From NCBI GenBank assembly GCA_029851415.1, contig CM056743.1, positions 14,686,727 through 14,750,726 of the forward strand: a stretch of DNA of 64,000 nt. Direction: 5' to 3'. This document shows, piece by piece, positions 10,660-22,659 of this stretch. Within the stretch, counting starts at the first letter, position 1. Each line of letters starts with the position of its first letter. A program made the position numbers and the translations under genes. The DNA comes from Eretmocerus hayati (taxonomy: Eukaryota; Arthropoda; Insecta; Hymenoptera; Aphelinidae). The notes beneath the pieces were generated by a model that saw nothing but the letters and a program-made list of their open reading frames with translations, was not told where the DNA came from and did not search any database.

Positions 10660-13355
10660 GTAGCTGGATCTCCCGTTTTCAAAAAGGGTTATGAAATTGG
10701 ACAACTTCCAGAAACATCGGAAACACGAACATATTTCAAGGTGAAATGAAAACTCTCACAGCCTCAAGGATGAGCTTATAAGAATCGGAGCGTATATTTC
10801 ATGCATCAGTGTCAGCGACATTTCAGGTTTTCGCAAATCAAATTTTATGACAGGTTATGTTGAATTTGGAATGAGGAAACGCGAGAAGATGCATACAGAA
10901 TACCAGAACGGTTAAATATGAGAGTCAGCAGCATCATCAGCAATGGCAGTCAGAGTGATCAGGGCGAGAGAGATAGGCGCCTCTGCGCGCGATAATTCGG
11001 TTATAAGTTGAGAGATTAGATCGGGATTCGATTATAACAGCGGGCTTCGAGTTGAGATAGAATCGTGTGTATCAAACCGTTAAACAGTCTCCGTGCTAAT
11101 CAGAGCCGAACCTCATTACTGTATAACCGATCCTCACCTTCATATACACCCCCTTTTACCCCTTTCACTCTATACTTGAACCTAACTAATACGAAAGAGC
11201 GCATCGGCTTTACATGCGTTACACTCTATATACTGCAGTGTAGATTTAAATTTTCGTGCCTTCACCAATACTCACTCACGAAACCCTACGATAGTTACGA
11301 AATATCGAAATCTGTATTGGTGTATTACAGAGATGTTTCAATTGCCTGTTCTATAAGGTCTGGAAGTCAATCCAATCCAAATGACATTTCCAGACCGTTG
11401 AAAATTGCCGTTTTGCTCGCCTCACTCGTTTCCTGGATTGGATTATCGAGCTCTCTTGCTTTTCGTCCCGTTTCATATTGCTATATATAACCTAAATATG
11501 AGACTACTGCAAAGTTAGTATATATATATATCTATTAGAGAGTAGGTGCAAAATTGAACCGATATGACGAGAAGGTTTGAGATGGAATTCTGATACGGAA
11601 ACTCGGCGTGTCATACAGCTCCGTGAGACTCTTGACTCGAACTATAATGAAGTAATCAACTCCGTACAAGCTTATTGCCATTTCCCTAACCCTCCTTCTA
11701 CTTCATTCGTCGAGTTGAACATTCATTCTGCTTTGATGCTAGAAGCCATAAAGGTATTCACGTTATATCCGTAGTATCCATGCTCGAATTAATTCTGTTT
11801 TATCGTGTAGTCTGTGGGGCATTTTTATTTGAGAAACAACTTCTGCATGTTGCTGATAATTCCATTGTATTTTCGAAAGTATGATTTAATCTTCCTTGAG
11901 TGTCTCTTCACTTGAATTTTGATGATATGCTATTGCGAGTACAGTAGAACAGTGAAATAATTATGGAATATAACAACTTTCATTTTTGAGTTCGAGCGTT
12001 TACCAGTATGAAATATGCATTGACCATCCAGAAAGGTCATCTAGGATGTTGAGGGCAGACATATCTTGTTGATCTGAAGAGGTGGTCAGCATGTTGACTG
12101 ATAGAAATCACCTGAAGTAATCACTCAGACGGGACAAGCCATCAGAATCTATCACCAAACCTTAAATCTCTAGACAATTTGGATGAGGTATCAGGACAAT
12201 TTTAGGAGGCTGCTTCGAAAGAACTATTTCTCATCAAATCTTCCAACAAATAGAGTACTTATTTCCTCGACACAGAAGAAATTCAAAATTCTTGCTTGCA
12301 ATAGAACATGAGTGCGTCAATGGCGCCTTTAAGGTATATGGATCACTGATTGTGAGTCTGAACTCTGTTGATGGAGCGTACGTGGCATAGTCATTTTAAG
12401 AGTCCAATTTTGACTGTGCTTCAGGTTTCATCAACGATTTCTTGCCAAGTCTTCACTATCCTTGATATGTTGAAGGGCAATAAATGGAATCCAGATGCCT
12501 CGAAAAAGATCATGTCCTTGGCCCTGATATAAACTCTGTTGATCTTTGAAGAGATTGTTCAGTATGCAGTTCAGTATGCGAAACTTCGTTTCGTTTTGGC
12601 CGTTGCCAATTGCATGTATAACGATATTTTGAGTCTCTGTGTATGATGACTAATTTTGAAAAGGCGATCATTAATACTTGATTTGAAGTTTTCAACGATA
12701 TATTTGTTGCTGGTTGGTTCTCCAAATTGTACCAGTACGTTCACCGGAACATCCAGAGCTCCGGACTGCAACAACTCTACGATGATGATGAGTCTGAACT
12801 GTCATATGTTTACTGCTCTACCATCATCTGTTCCTGAAGATCAGATCATTCCGCATTTCGAACTGTTTCAAAAGTCCTATCCTGAAGATCTAGGGCTGGT
12901 GCTTGAATATTTCTCCAAGATACTTGATTCGAGAGCCAACCCAAGTTCGTGTAAGAGGACGTTTTTCAGAGCTGTGCTTGCTATACCTCTGAAGACCGCA
13001 ATGGTGACCAACGGGGACTCTGTTTCCTGGCATGTGACTACCCTCCGACCTAAGGCCAGTTTGGAGTTCCCGCACAACCGCAACCAGACACGCAGGCGTA
13101 CTTTTAGGTTGCGGCTACATGCAATGATTCTGAGAGCGGAATCGTTGTTTATACGCTTTTCTTGAAGTTGGGTAAGTTGACCAGATAGCGTCCCGCCTCT
13201 CAAATCTCACTTTTTGAAGCCGTACAAAATCTCATGATATTCTGTTCACTAAAGTACGAAAAAAACGCGAATGGCCCAACGCGGCGATGCCTCACCAATT
13301 CCTACTCATCACTCAACAACGTGGCATTTCCAGCCAAAATCAGGCAGAATTCCGC
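10660..13355. other. unannotated, no gene recognised
   Basis: Contains a short TA run near 11518-11533 and several frames of 60-170 codons with no family resemblance. The longest, 12656-13165 on the plus strand, overlaps equally long frames on the other strand, so I do not call any of them coding. A minus-strand stretch at 12571-12774 reads GALDVPVNVLVQFGEPTSN and could be part of an exon, but nothing confirms it. Confidence 0.3.
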
Positions 13356-13359
13356 CTGT

Positions 13360-13550
13360 GTATTGAAATTTCCAATCGAATGAGCCATTCCACGTTCAAC
13401 AATTCAAAATCTAGTTCGCGAAAAACGTGAAGAGGTGTGAGCATTGAGCAGAACACCTCGCTTAGCAAGCTGAAGGATTATGATCGTCTTGAGAAAGAAT
13501 GCATGTGCTTCGATTTGAAATGGCTCATTGAATTGGAAATTTTATGATGC
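13360..13550. repeat. small imperfect inverted repeat
   Basis: GAAATTTCCAATCGAATGAG followed by CCATTCCA near 13366 is matched in reverse complement by AAATGGCTCATTGAATTGG and AAATTT near 13520-13545. The arms are about 30 bp and the centre is unpaired. Likely an old fold-back remnant. Confidence 0.5.
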
Positions 13551-13950
13551 TTCGTTTCAATTATTAATTCTGGGACAAAAACAAGAGGGTCAAATGCTGT
13601 GAGCAAAAACAATCATCAACATTATCCGATCGCATGCATGGGTCGATCGAAGCGCCATCTATTGTGCGAAATAACTAGATTCTCTCCGGACTGGCCTTAA
13701 CCAGACACCGTGCATGAGCTTTGGCCCGAATTTGGTGTTAGATGAAGCCTGGCCCCGAGTCCCGAGACTGGTGATCAGAATTGCTCCTGCCCCTCCCAAA
13801 AAACCTCCCGGGGGGAGGGGGGGTGAAGGAGGTTGAGACACTCCGGTGTCGTGAGTCTGGATGTCTCATTTATCTAGCGGTTTGAGGGACTACCCTGGCT
13901 CCAAGGAGATACCAAGACGCTTTCCCAACCCCCTTTATAGAGGGTTGGGT

Positions 13951-14101
13951 ACTCTCTCAACATGAATCAGCTATTTTAGCTGATTTGCAGCTAACGTGGA
14001 CGGATTTTCACTGAAAATCAGCTACAATAGCTGAGAATCAGCTAAAATAGCTGATTTTCAGTTAAAATCCGTTCGTGTTAGCTGATTCATGTTGAGAGAG
14101 T
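13951..14101. mobile_element. 151-bp palindromic MITE, ACTCTCTCAACATGAATCAG termini
   Basis: The first and last 23 bp are perfect inverse copies. The arms continue as ACGGATTTTNACTGAAAATCAGC on both sides. The left arm carries an extra 20 bp (TTTTAGCTGATTTGCAGCTA) made of the same AGCTGATTT word that recurs through the middle. The match can be extended by GT at each end. No clear target duplication is seen. Confidence 0.85.
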
Positions 14102-14470
14102 ACAGCAGTGTGCTGGCAGCCAGACCAAAAGTCGGCAGTCAGCCCAAGGGTTGGGTCATCTCTCAGTCACTTGTGGGACCAAGATCGCCTCCTTCTGGGT
14201 GCACAAGCTTGCTGAACTCATCCCTGCCCCATGCCTATGGGGTAAGCTGGAGTGGAGGTGGAAGCAGGGCACCTGGGACATAAGCCGTAAAATCCTGTGT
14301 TACCTCTGTATCCCATCAGATTTTGGAACGTGCTTGGTCCAACATCCAGAAGGGAGCACACTAACAACATATAAGCAAAAGATGGTACAACCATATCCAT
14401 GAACTCAAGACTTCTTATCCGATAGAGTGGTGGAATGAATTGCATGGTTTGCTAGTTATTCAGGCCTGAA
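14102..14470. other. GC-richer anonymous segment
   Basis: This block is more GC-rich than its neighbours and lies directly after the 151-bp MITE. Frames up to about 80 codons exist on both strands without recognisable motifs. It may be a fragment of an older repeat, but there is no second copy in the window. Confidence 0.25.
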
Positions 14471-15550
14471 TCTTGGATGTGGCAATATATGATTATCAGA
14501 CTCGGATTTCGATCGCAGAATCTGTGATAGCCTGTGGAATACGCGGGAAGATCATTTCATCTCACTCCTGTGCCTATAATACCAGCCTCATCACGTCAAT
14601 CCCTTGTGCCGCCTGCTCATCCAAAAATGTTCCAATACACGACTACTCAACTAACCGGTAAATGTCTTACCATATTCGTAGCTGGCATATGGAATGCAGG
14701 TTGTTTGAAAAGATTATATAAGCATGAAGCCTAAGTACAACGTACGTAAGATGAGCTTCTGCGCACGTACATCCACACTAAACTCATATATTGATCTGCA
14801 TTATAACAAAACTACCTAAACCTTTTTTAGTTTTTGTAAGAGCTACTGAACTTAGTATTTCGAAAGCAAGGAAACGTTTGCATGATTATAAGCCTACATA
14901 ATATAGATTTTAAATTTTTCTAGGTAATGGTGAGACTGTGTATTGGAAGTACTAAGTCCTGTGATGCAAAATGATGCCAATCAAAATTAATACCTTACTT
15001 TATGTGTTACAACGATGAGATAGGGTAACTCCTGTTGAATGAGCGCCTGCAGTAGCTAGATCCGCTTTACGCTCTGTGCATGAGTTAGAGAGGTTTACAA
15101 GGCGCACTTAGAGCACAAGTGCTGTACATCTTATTCATAGAAAAATATTTCATGCCTGCATCCTTGCACTATGATATTTCCTCGCGGCAATCTGAAATAG
15201 ACAACTAACTTTTGTGGTGCCATTTGGTTACACACTCCTCTATTTAATTGACTCCTCATTTATAGATTGATCAATGAACAATTTTAGGTTGATCCGATTC
15301 CCAGTGATTAAATCAGGCTTTTGTTGCATGAAAAATATCATCCCGAGTGTCATCAATTTTGGAACCTGCAGTCAACTTGATCGGTAAATTGGAAGCATTC
15401 AATTTAGACATACGATAAGATAGAACATCCTTTTCATTTGCCGCCCCTAGGCAAAACTATGTTTAATAATAAAATGATCGGGATATGGTGATCAACTAAA
15501 AAATATTTCCATACTTGATTGATTTTATCTGGAAGATATTTGTCCGAAAA
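14471..15550. other. unannotated, no gene recognised
   Basis: No coding frame, RNA gene or repeat that I can support. Confidence 0.35.
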
Positions 15551-15727
15551 TTTAAAAATGCAGTAAGTATATAAATAAGTAAGACGACCAATGATGTCCG
15601 GATTGGTAGAACCGCAGTGAAGTCATTCGAACGAAATCAGAAAAATTGTTTATGACTGAAATTGTTGTTTGGATAATAAGTATAGACGGATAATACTCGA
15701 ATTTGCGTTCTTCGGGTTCTTCATTCG

Positions 15728-15997
15728 TTACTTCTTCAAAAAGCACGTGAAAGCAGATTTTGGAATTACACTTTTGGAAAGTTGATCCTCAAATGCCCAA
15801 GTGGTCTTCAGAATTCTTCTTATAAATTTCACATAAACCATGTACAATTTATTATGAATCTTTGTATCTTCTTTAGAAAACAATTGTGCAGCTGAAATAA
15901 TATACTTTCGATTTAGAATCCAATCCAACCGATAAGAGAATTCTTCTGGTATTCTGTCGCCAATTGACAAATTCCGAATGAAATACCTTTTGGATTC
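15728..15997 (-). CDS. possible exon of an unrecognised protein
   Basis: One minus-strand frame stays open for about 90 codons and reads like real protein: SKRYFIRNLSIGDRIPEEFS, then a segment with LDWILNRKYIISAAQLF, then KLYMVYVKFIRRILKTTWAF and CFLKK before a stop. Composition is balanced, with alternating hydrophobic and basic residues, unlike the low-complexity frames elsewhere. A second minus frame (15746-15552, starting LFEEVTNEEPEERKFEYY) overlaps its end in another phase and could be the continuation after a frameshift or splice. No start codon, signal peptide, clear acceptor site or known family is visible. Confidence 0.25.
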   Translation of the reverse strand, partial: ESKRYFIRNLSIGDRIPEEFSYRLDWILNRKYIISAAQLFSKEDTKIHNKLYMVYVKFIRRILKTTWAFEDQLSKSVIPKSAFTCFLKK

Positions 15998-15999
15998 AT

Positions 16000-18900
16000 G
16001 TAGCTCTTTTTACGCAAAAATCTCATAATTTTCGTTCATGACATTGATATATTATTACTTGGTACAAAAAAATTCCAAAGACAGTCAACAAAGAACGAAG
16101 ATCGTGATGTACCAGCACATGAAAATTGTGAAACTAAACCAGATTATTCAGTTTATTCACCATCAAGGATGTTCAAGGTAATTTATAATCCTCAGAATGT
16201 GAAGCCACCTAGCTTTTGATACGCAAAAAATTGCACGCCCTTCGTCCGGCCCACTTTGCAATACTCTTTTCAAACCGCGGACGCAAGGACAAACGAAGAA
16301 ATGAATAACGAGTCCCTGGGCTGTACTCTTGGCATCAAGAATAAAAAAGAAGAGAGAGAGAAGAACCAGTCGACACTCAGCAAACATCACGCAAGAAGCT
16401 AATGTGCACCAGTCGATTGGTTGAAATGAATTCAAAATGGCTGGAGGGCTCAGTGAGAATGGCCGGTTTATTTCTTTCTTTGACCAGGCGGGGCGCCTAC
16501 AATCTGATTTACATATATGAATTTGCCATCGTGTGGTAACACTTTTAATGGCCTGTCATTACGCTAATTTCGACGTTTCTATTCGACGAATAAGTTCGTG
16601 TATCCCTACTGAGGTATATGAAGTCTCTTTCTTTCTGAGTTGGTGGTCAACGCCTTATGCCACTCGTGCCATGCTACGCCATTGCATGCTATAATATGTA
16701 ATGTACGTTTCTGACCGGCACGGCGCCTCGTATTTCTGTTACCTCACCTATATTATACCAACACTAACTGTGGTCGCGTGCCACACACTTATGTTACATC
16801 CCTACCTCCAGTGCATACCCGGAATTTTACTGCCACCCACTCGTGAACTATAGTGTTATTTGCATACAAAGTTTGAGACTTACGAAGAGTTGAAAAATTA
16901 GGATGATGGAATGACAAATTTCCGGGAGGTCTTATTTGTCTATGATATCAAATCATTCACTTTCTTCCATTAATTTATTCATGGATACATGGAACACTGG
17001 GTGAAGATCGATAATTGACTAATCTAACAAAAAATGTTTCATCGAAAAAGATGATTCTTACATTTCACTTTGAGTAATCTTTTTCGATTCTATGAGTCAA
17101 AGTATTGAACATCCACGACCGTAAAAAAAATGCGACAATATATCTTCAGACCCTGGCGTACTAATAGATTGTCTGCTTCAAACTCATTCTGCAAAACATT
17201 TGTGACTTTCCCGCACGAAAATTGTTTTATTTCGGAAATGATGTTGAAAAGAGATATATGAGTTCAGGGTATTGCAAATGCGAAAAACTTGTCGAAAACT
17301 TTTTTAAGGCCCCGAATATCATCTCACCACGCTTAGATATGGGTCATTCCACGGAATTCATTCTCCGATTTTTTCTTAGAAAGAGTACATCATTGCCAGA
17401 GGCGCGTAAGCTCACTTCGGGCGATAGGACAGTTTCATTTCCTTCGCGAGTCCTCCGCCCCCGAAATAAACTCGCAACCACAGGACAATTCTGATTTATC
17501 ATCATGAAATCCCTAAAAGCGCGTTTGGAATTAACATCCTCGTGTTAAAATGATAAAACGTCATTATTATTATTAAACGCTTTTATTTAACTTCACTTCG
17601 GCCTAGCGCTTTGTAACTATAACTAGTGGTGCATGATTTTAAGCATCCGGCCCGCCGCCAACAGCCAATCATGATCATGAGCGTCATTTCAAATCAGCCA
17701 ATCACAGTCATGAATTTATAAGTTCTGGGGAAATCTCAGGAATCCCCTCGGTCTTGTCAGCAGTCGCGAGTGACCTTACCGGCACAATGGTCAGATCTTT
17801 TAGGTTATATTTACGTCCAGTTGCGTCAGTGTCTGATGACTCTGATCTACTACGCTTTTATTACGCTTCACCGAGCTCACATAGTTGTTTTCTCCGGACT
17901 TGGCTCGTCTATTGTTCCACAAATTTTCGTACCCGATCACATATTTGTGAACACTCAACAAAAGAAGGATTGTCAATCTCTTTGATAATTCCAATGTCTA
18001 TTTGCTACATTTCCTTGTCTCAATTCTAGCTTATACACAGAACTCCTTGGTTCCAGCGTCAGTTCCAGCTCATCAGGGATCATGATTATCGACTGTATCT
18101 GGGCGCGAATTGGAATAATAGGAACCAGTGCATTCTGTACGCCCTTAACCAATGACATAGTACGCTTCAATACAGGGCTAGTATGATTAACAGATAAATT
18201 TCGACCCTTCCTACGATTACTAGGAACGGTATCCATACATTTCGAGTGAATTTTCCTCAAAAATCGAAGTCCTTCACCTTTACTGAGACTTTAACGGCCT
18301 GTGCACCTTTTGGGCCTAATTCTGACTCCGTAATTCGAAAGATTAGACCTTTCCACGTCGAATTTATGTACTCTCCTGATTTTCAGAGGCCGGAGATTAG
18401 ATACATAACCGTAGAGCGAAATCATAATTTCGGAAATTGCAGAAAAAAATGGAGATATCGACTTTATTTGAAAAACCCTCAATGGAATATTTTCGTTTTT
18501 GTTGGAAAATGATGTCGAGGTGATCCCGAAACACACTCCAGAGGAATTCCTGACGTTCACGCAACTTGACCTTTTTCGTCCTTCCGGCTCACCGTCATAG
18601 GCCATTCTTCACCGCGTACTCCTTACATCGTACTTTTTTCCCGATGATTTTTATAAAGCGTTTCTTAAAAATTCTTTTCACTCTTACTTATTTATTATTC
18701 AGAAGCTTTTCTACTGACAAGAAAAGGTCTAACCTTGCAGGTCCTGAATCTTGATGAGACTCTGGGACTCATCTTATTTTGATGAGAAATGGAACTATCT
18801 CGAGGGATTCAGCCTCCCGGCATTTCTGTTCTGAGGTCCAGCTATGAAAGTTAGCACTGCTCATAGGCCCATATATTGGAAAAATTATTCATGTAGATAT

Positions 18901-19650
18901 ACTGACAATTCTAATCTCCACATCTGTATCTTAGGATGAAAGGCTTGAACGCTCTGAGATAACTCCAATTCTCACCAAAAACGAGATGATTCTCAGAGTT
19001 TCGAACTAATCCAAGACCCGTGAGGTCGAACCAGTTTTTGTGAATTATATTTTCTTGTAAGAAAATAAGTTACTGACAGAAATAATGATTTCAAAATCTT
19101 CTAGATTGGACGGTTTTTGCATATTTGAATTTTGATGCCAAAGCTTGATATTTCATGCGCATCCACAGATTTGAGCTTCTCAAGTAAATTTTTTGAAGAG
19201 CTTGGAAATTCCCTCGAGGCTGGCTACTTGCCAAATCCAACTACATGATTTAGAATTATAATCACACTGACTTTTCCAAGTGAGTACATAAAGCTCGGTA
19301 TGATAGAGGTCTCTTACTCTTTTCTATGGCTCTTTTCTATCGCATGTTTGCGCGTTATCACCCTTTGATCTTTTGAATTAGGGATAACTTCTGTCCAATT
19401 TGATATAACTGGCCTCTGCAACGGGTCACTCTCAAGATGAGTTATGGAAAACACAGTTTGTGACGGCTGCTAGATTTGCCTAGTTAATTTAGCCGCACAT
19501 GCTGGGCTGTGTGCAATGCCCAGCAAATTTGTATATAATAATTGTAACTGGAACTCTGCATCTGCTGCTACTACTGCATATCAATATAGATGTATATATT
19601 GCTGCTATTGCGCGCGAGAGAGATTGGGTATCGAGCGCGCCAAATAACAA
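16000..19650. other. unannotated, no gene recognised
   Basis: Holds scattered frames of 60-105 codons without recognisable domains. A small hairpin TCGAAAAAGATGATTCTT / AGTAATCTTTTTCGA lies at about 17042-17096. A short GC-richer patch at 17400-17480 faintly resembles the hairpin family described for 26-28 kb. Confidence 0.3.
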
Positions 19651-19684
19651 AGCATGATTTTAAGATAAATAATAATGATAGGAT

Positions 19685-20125
19685 TTATTCAATAAATAAA
19701 CATGGTGCATACGAGCACATCGAACGCGAGCACGAAGAGAGCAAAGGGTGAAGCCCCAAACAGAGAGAGAGCAATTCAAGGCTGTACTCACAAATCATAT
19801 ATTGGCTATCGGCCGCTCGCATGATAATAATTGTTCTAATCGGACGATGTCCAGGACGCAGGTATCGGTCGCACGCAATGTCGATCTGGACTGCCGGATG
19901 ATCATCCTCTCGAGCACGTCGCCAAGGTATCCGATCAGGAGCAGGTGCACACGCGGCGCGGGCACGAGGAAATTGCGAAGAGCGCGGGATATTGCTCCGA
20001 TCGCGGCAACATGGTCTGCTCGGTAGGACGGGCGAACAGAGTCTCAATTTGGCGCAACGCGCGATGCCGGTCAGCTGATTAGCATGGACACGAGGGGCGC
20101 GGTGCGGCGATTCCAAAGGTTCGAT
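19685..20125. promoter_or_regulatory. CpG-rich island
   Basis: About 440 bp of GC- and CpG-rich sequence (CGGCGCGGGCACGAGG, GCGCAACGCGCGATGCC) stands out from AT-rich surroundings. Both strands stay open for 90-140 codons, which is a composition effect. The block could be a promoter with a first exon, or a solo LTR in minus orientation (AATAAA-like words lie on the minus strand at 19680-19700). Another island of similar style is at 34080-34300. No terminal TG..CA pair or target duplication was found. Confidence 0.3.
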
Positions 20126-20299
20126 GATATGATGGTTCGCGACAAACGCGTGATTCTACTGTCTCTCTCTCTCTTACACATGTAACTTACTGCTCTCTCC
20201 TCGGATGCTCTGCTACATTCTGTAAGAAAGTTATATGATTACATTGATTAGGAACAGGAGAGAGAGATGATGGTTGGGATTATCTACTCAACCGTCACA

Positions 20300-20445
20300 A
20301 GTTCTATTCAGCAAATTTCCTGATGTATTGCATAGAATAGTATTCGTACCGCATTCACGAGGTTTCCCACTTCCTAACGATTATCCCCAAAACAATCGCT
20401 CGGAAGCGAGTTACAACATCATAAACGAGGTCCGAAATGTACTAT
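20300..20445. repeat. degenerate copy of the GC-rich hairpin family
   Basis: The segment ends in CGAGGTCCGAAATGTACTAT and starts near GAATAGTATTCGTACC, an inverse rim. CATTCACGAGGTTTCCC and AATCGCTCGGAAGCGAG inside match the 26815-26935 copy (ACATGAGGTTCCCC, GATCGCTCAGAAGCGAG). It is an older relative of the hairpins in 26.7-28.6 kb. Confidence 0.6.
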
Positions 20446-22239
20446 ATCTCAAAGAAATAAAATTATAGCCCACAGTATGTGAGGTAACTGATAGAATTCC
20501 AGAGGAGTTCTCGATAAATTGTTAGTCACCGTTTGAAATTGCAGAACCGCATCTCACTATCCAGAACAGTACATTCTTGAGTTTTCACGGATTTCAGCGA
20601 GAAAAGTCGAGAAAATTTAGCAAAAAACAGTTCAAAATAGATTCTCATCAACGTTAGGATGTGAAAATTTTCATGCGGATTCTTTTCACGGGTGTAGATA
20701 TTTATTCTTTGACCTATAAAATCAAAGAAGGTAATTCTCAATGGAATTTAACACCCACCTATACTTAATGCACCTTTGTTCTAAAGAATCACTCAACGGA
20801 CCATCCGATTGAACATTGAATCATTTCCAGTGAAAGTCTCCTAGGAAATTTCAAAATAGTCTACGGTAATATTCCGTATCGATTCTCAAGGATGTGATAG
20901 CCTGATGCGATTTTCCAAGATGAAGTATTCCTTCTAATGTTAGGCAAGTATTATCCTTAACCATGTTTACACTCATCCTCCGAGATGCACCTATATATAT
21001 CAATACGACAATAGCTTTGAAGGATGTCAACTTGTGAAATCCCCTGCCGTTTGGTTATCCTTTCCCGGACCTTATCCTCTCACCTACTCAATAAGAACCC
21101 GCAAAGGGAAGAGCATCGAGTTCAAAGCGAGAACTGAGAAGATCACAAATCGAATGAAAAAATACGAATAAAGGACTAAAAAATTGAAGCGGTCCATATG
21201 CAAGTGCCTGGTCATCGAAGTCTAAATATAAAGGCACAAACACGTAGACAGGATGACGAAAGTCATATGCCAAGAAGTAAGTATAGAAAGAGGAAAAAAT
21301 CGAAAAGGGAAAATTGCAAGGGTCTCATTTCGCCTCGAGCGCTACCTTTGACTCGGGAGAAAGAGGCCGCTGATGTTGCCCGGCGCTATCTCCATTTCGT
21401 CTCTTACCCACTTGTATATGGTATATATTGGGATTGACTTAATCGGGCCCATTATCCAAGCACACGAAACAGATCATCCAAAAACCCCGGCGACTAATTC
21501 GTATACATTTTACTTCGAAAAACGTTCAATCATAAATCAAGTCACCTCACCCTATTTGGCATCTATACTCGGTTCGCATCACGTCTCATCAAAGTTAGCT
21601 ACATCGATATATACCTGTATAACCTCAAAATTCTGTTTTAGACGAGACGGTCTCATCGAGATAAACGTGGATGCTTTTTGCATTTCGAATGAGAGGGAAA
21701 AAATTTCCTATGCGACTTGGAACGTAATTATGGGTAGTTTGCGCCCCCGATCAACTCCACCTTTCTTTTATACCTCAATCTTTATATATATATATTCATA
21801 TTCCTATGAGAAGAGAGTCTTGTATCGTGCGGTAAACATAGTTGAGACCGTAAAAAGTTTTTCAAATTTAATTATTAAATCGCTCGGTTTGGTTTTTTAA
21901 ATCCCAACACCGTGCACTGCATATGTATTTTTTTCTCCATTCTACGGACTTTGACGACCTCAAGGGTCTTCCATAGAATGTATTGTGCACAATTTGAGAC
22001 GCTTACGTAGCTGTACGCTTACGAGAGAGGCTTGTTATTATGGCGTATGTGGGTATTATAGTTATATAGCCACGGCGCCGGATGATTGTTATTACCGTAC
22101 CGAGGAAATTTTCATGAGTATTTGAGTCGTCTTCTGAACGAGCTCTTTTTTCGCGACAAAACTGTAAAAATCTATGATTGGCGATTCGTGCAGTTTCTTG
22201 ATGTAACTGGCTATATGCTCCCTAGATGGATTTCAGTTT
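20446..22239. other. unannotated, no gene recognised
   Basis: One frame reaches 175 codons (21373-21900, plus strand) but has no recognisable motif, starts inside another frame, and ends in AT-rich simple sequence (TATATATATAT at about 21783). I do not call it coding. Confidence 0.3.
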
Positions 22240-22630
22240 TCCATCCTCAGCGAAATTTTGTCTGGAAATGATCAATCTTATAGCTCAGGAAAGGTCTGCG
22301 ACCTACGAGAATTTGAAAGCTCGAACTGAGAGGTTTTTCCGAGGAGGCGATCAATCCTATGATCCGGAAAGACTCTTAAACTCGCACATATCCGAGTGCT
22401 GGAACTGGAAATTTTTTATGAGGGAAATATCAATCCCAAAACTCAGAATCACTATCAAAACCGCAAGCACATGAATATTAAACCAAAAAATCTTTCAGAA
22501 AGAGAACACAATACCAAGGTACCCAAACCCGCAAATACCCCGAATGCTCGGATGAGTTGCTCTGTCGGAAAGTGGAATAAGTCCCAGAACGCAGACTGAC
22601 AACTTATCCCTCAAAAATCTGAAAGCTCGC
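22240..22630 (-). repeat. inverted block of the 80-bp satellite
   Basis: GAAATATCAATCCC near 22424 and AACCCGCAAATACCC, then GAATGCTCGG near 22530 are reverse complements of the satellite words GGGATTGATATTTC, GGGTATTTGCGGGTT and CCGAGCATTC. The orientation of the array therefore flips at about 22630. Units are strongly diverged. Confidence 0.65.
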
Positions 22631-22659
22631 AATAGAGTTCTCGATAATTGTTAATTTAA

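Noticed and set aside
11065..11490. 141-codon plus-strand frame
   Set aside because: Serine/tyrosine-rich with no motif, and no promoter or splice support. Treated as chance.
12656..13165. 169-codon plus-strand frame
   Set aside because: Two minus-strand frames overlap it with similar length, there is no family motif or splice context, and its residue pattern is not convincing.
21373..21900. 175-codon plus-strand frame
   Set aside because: It runs through AT-rich simple sequence near its end, has no domain, and starts inside another frame.
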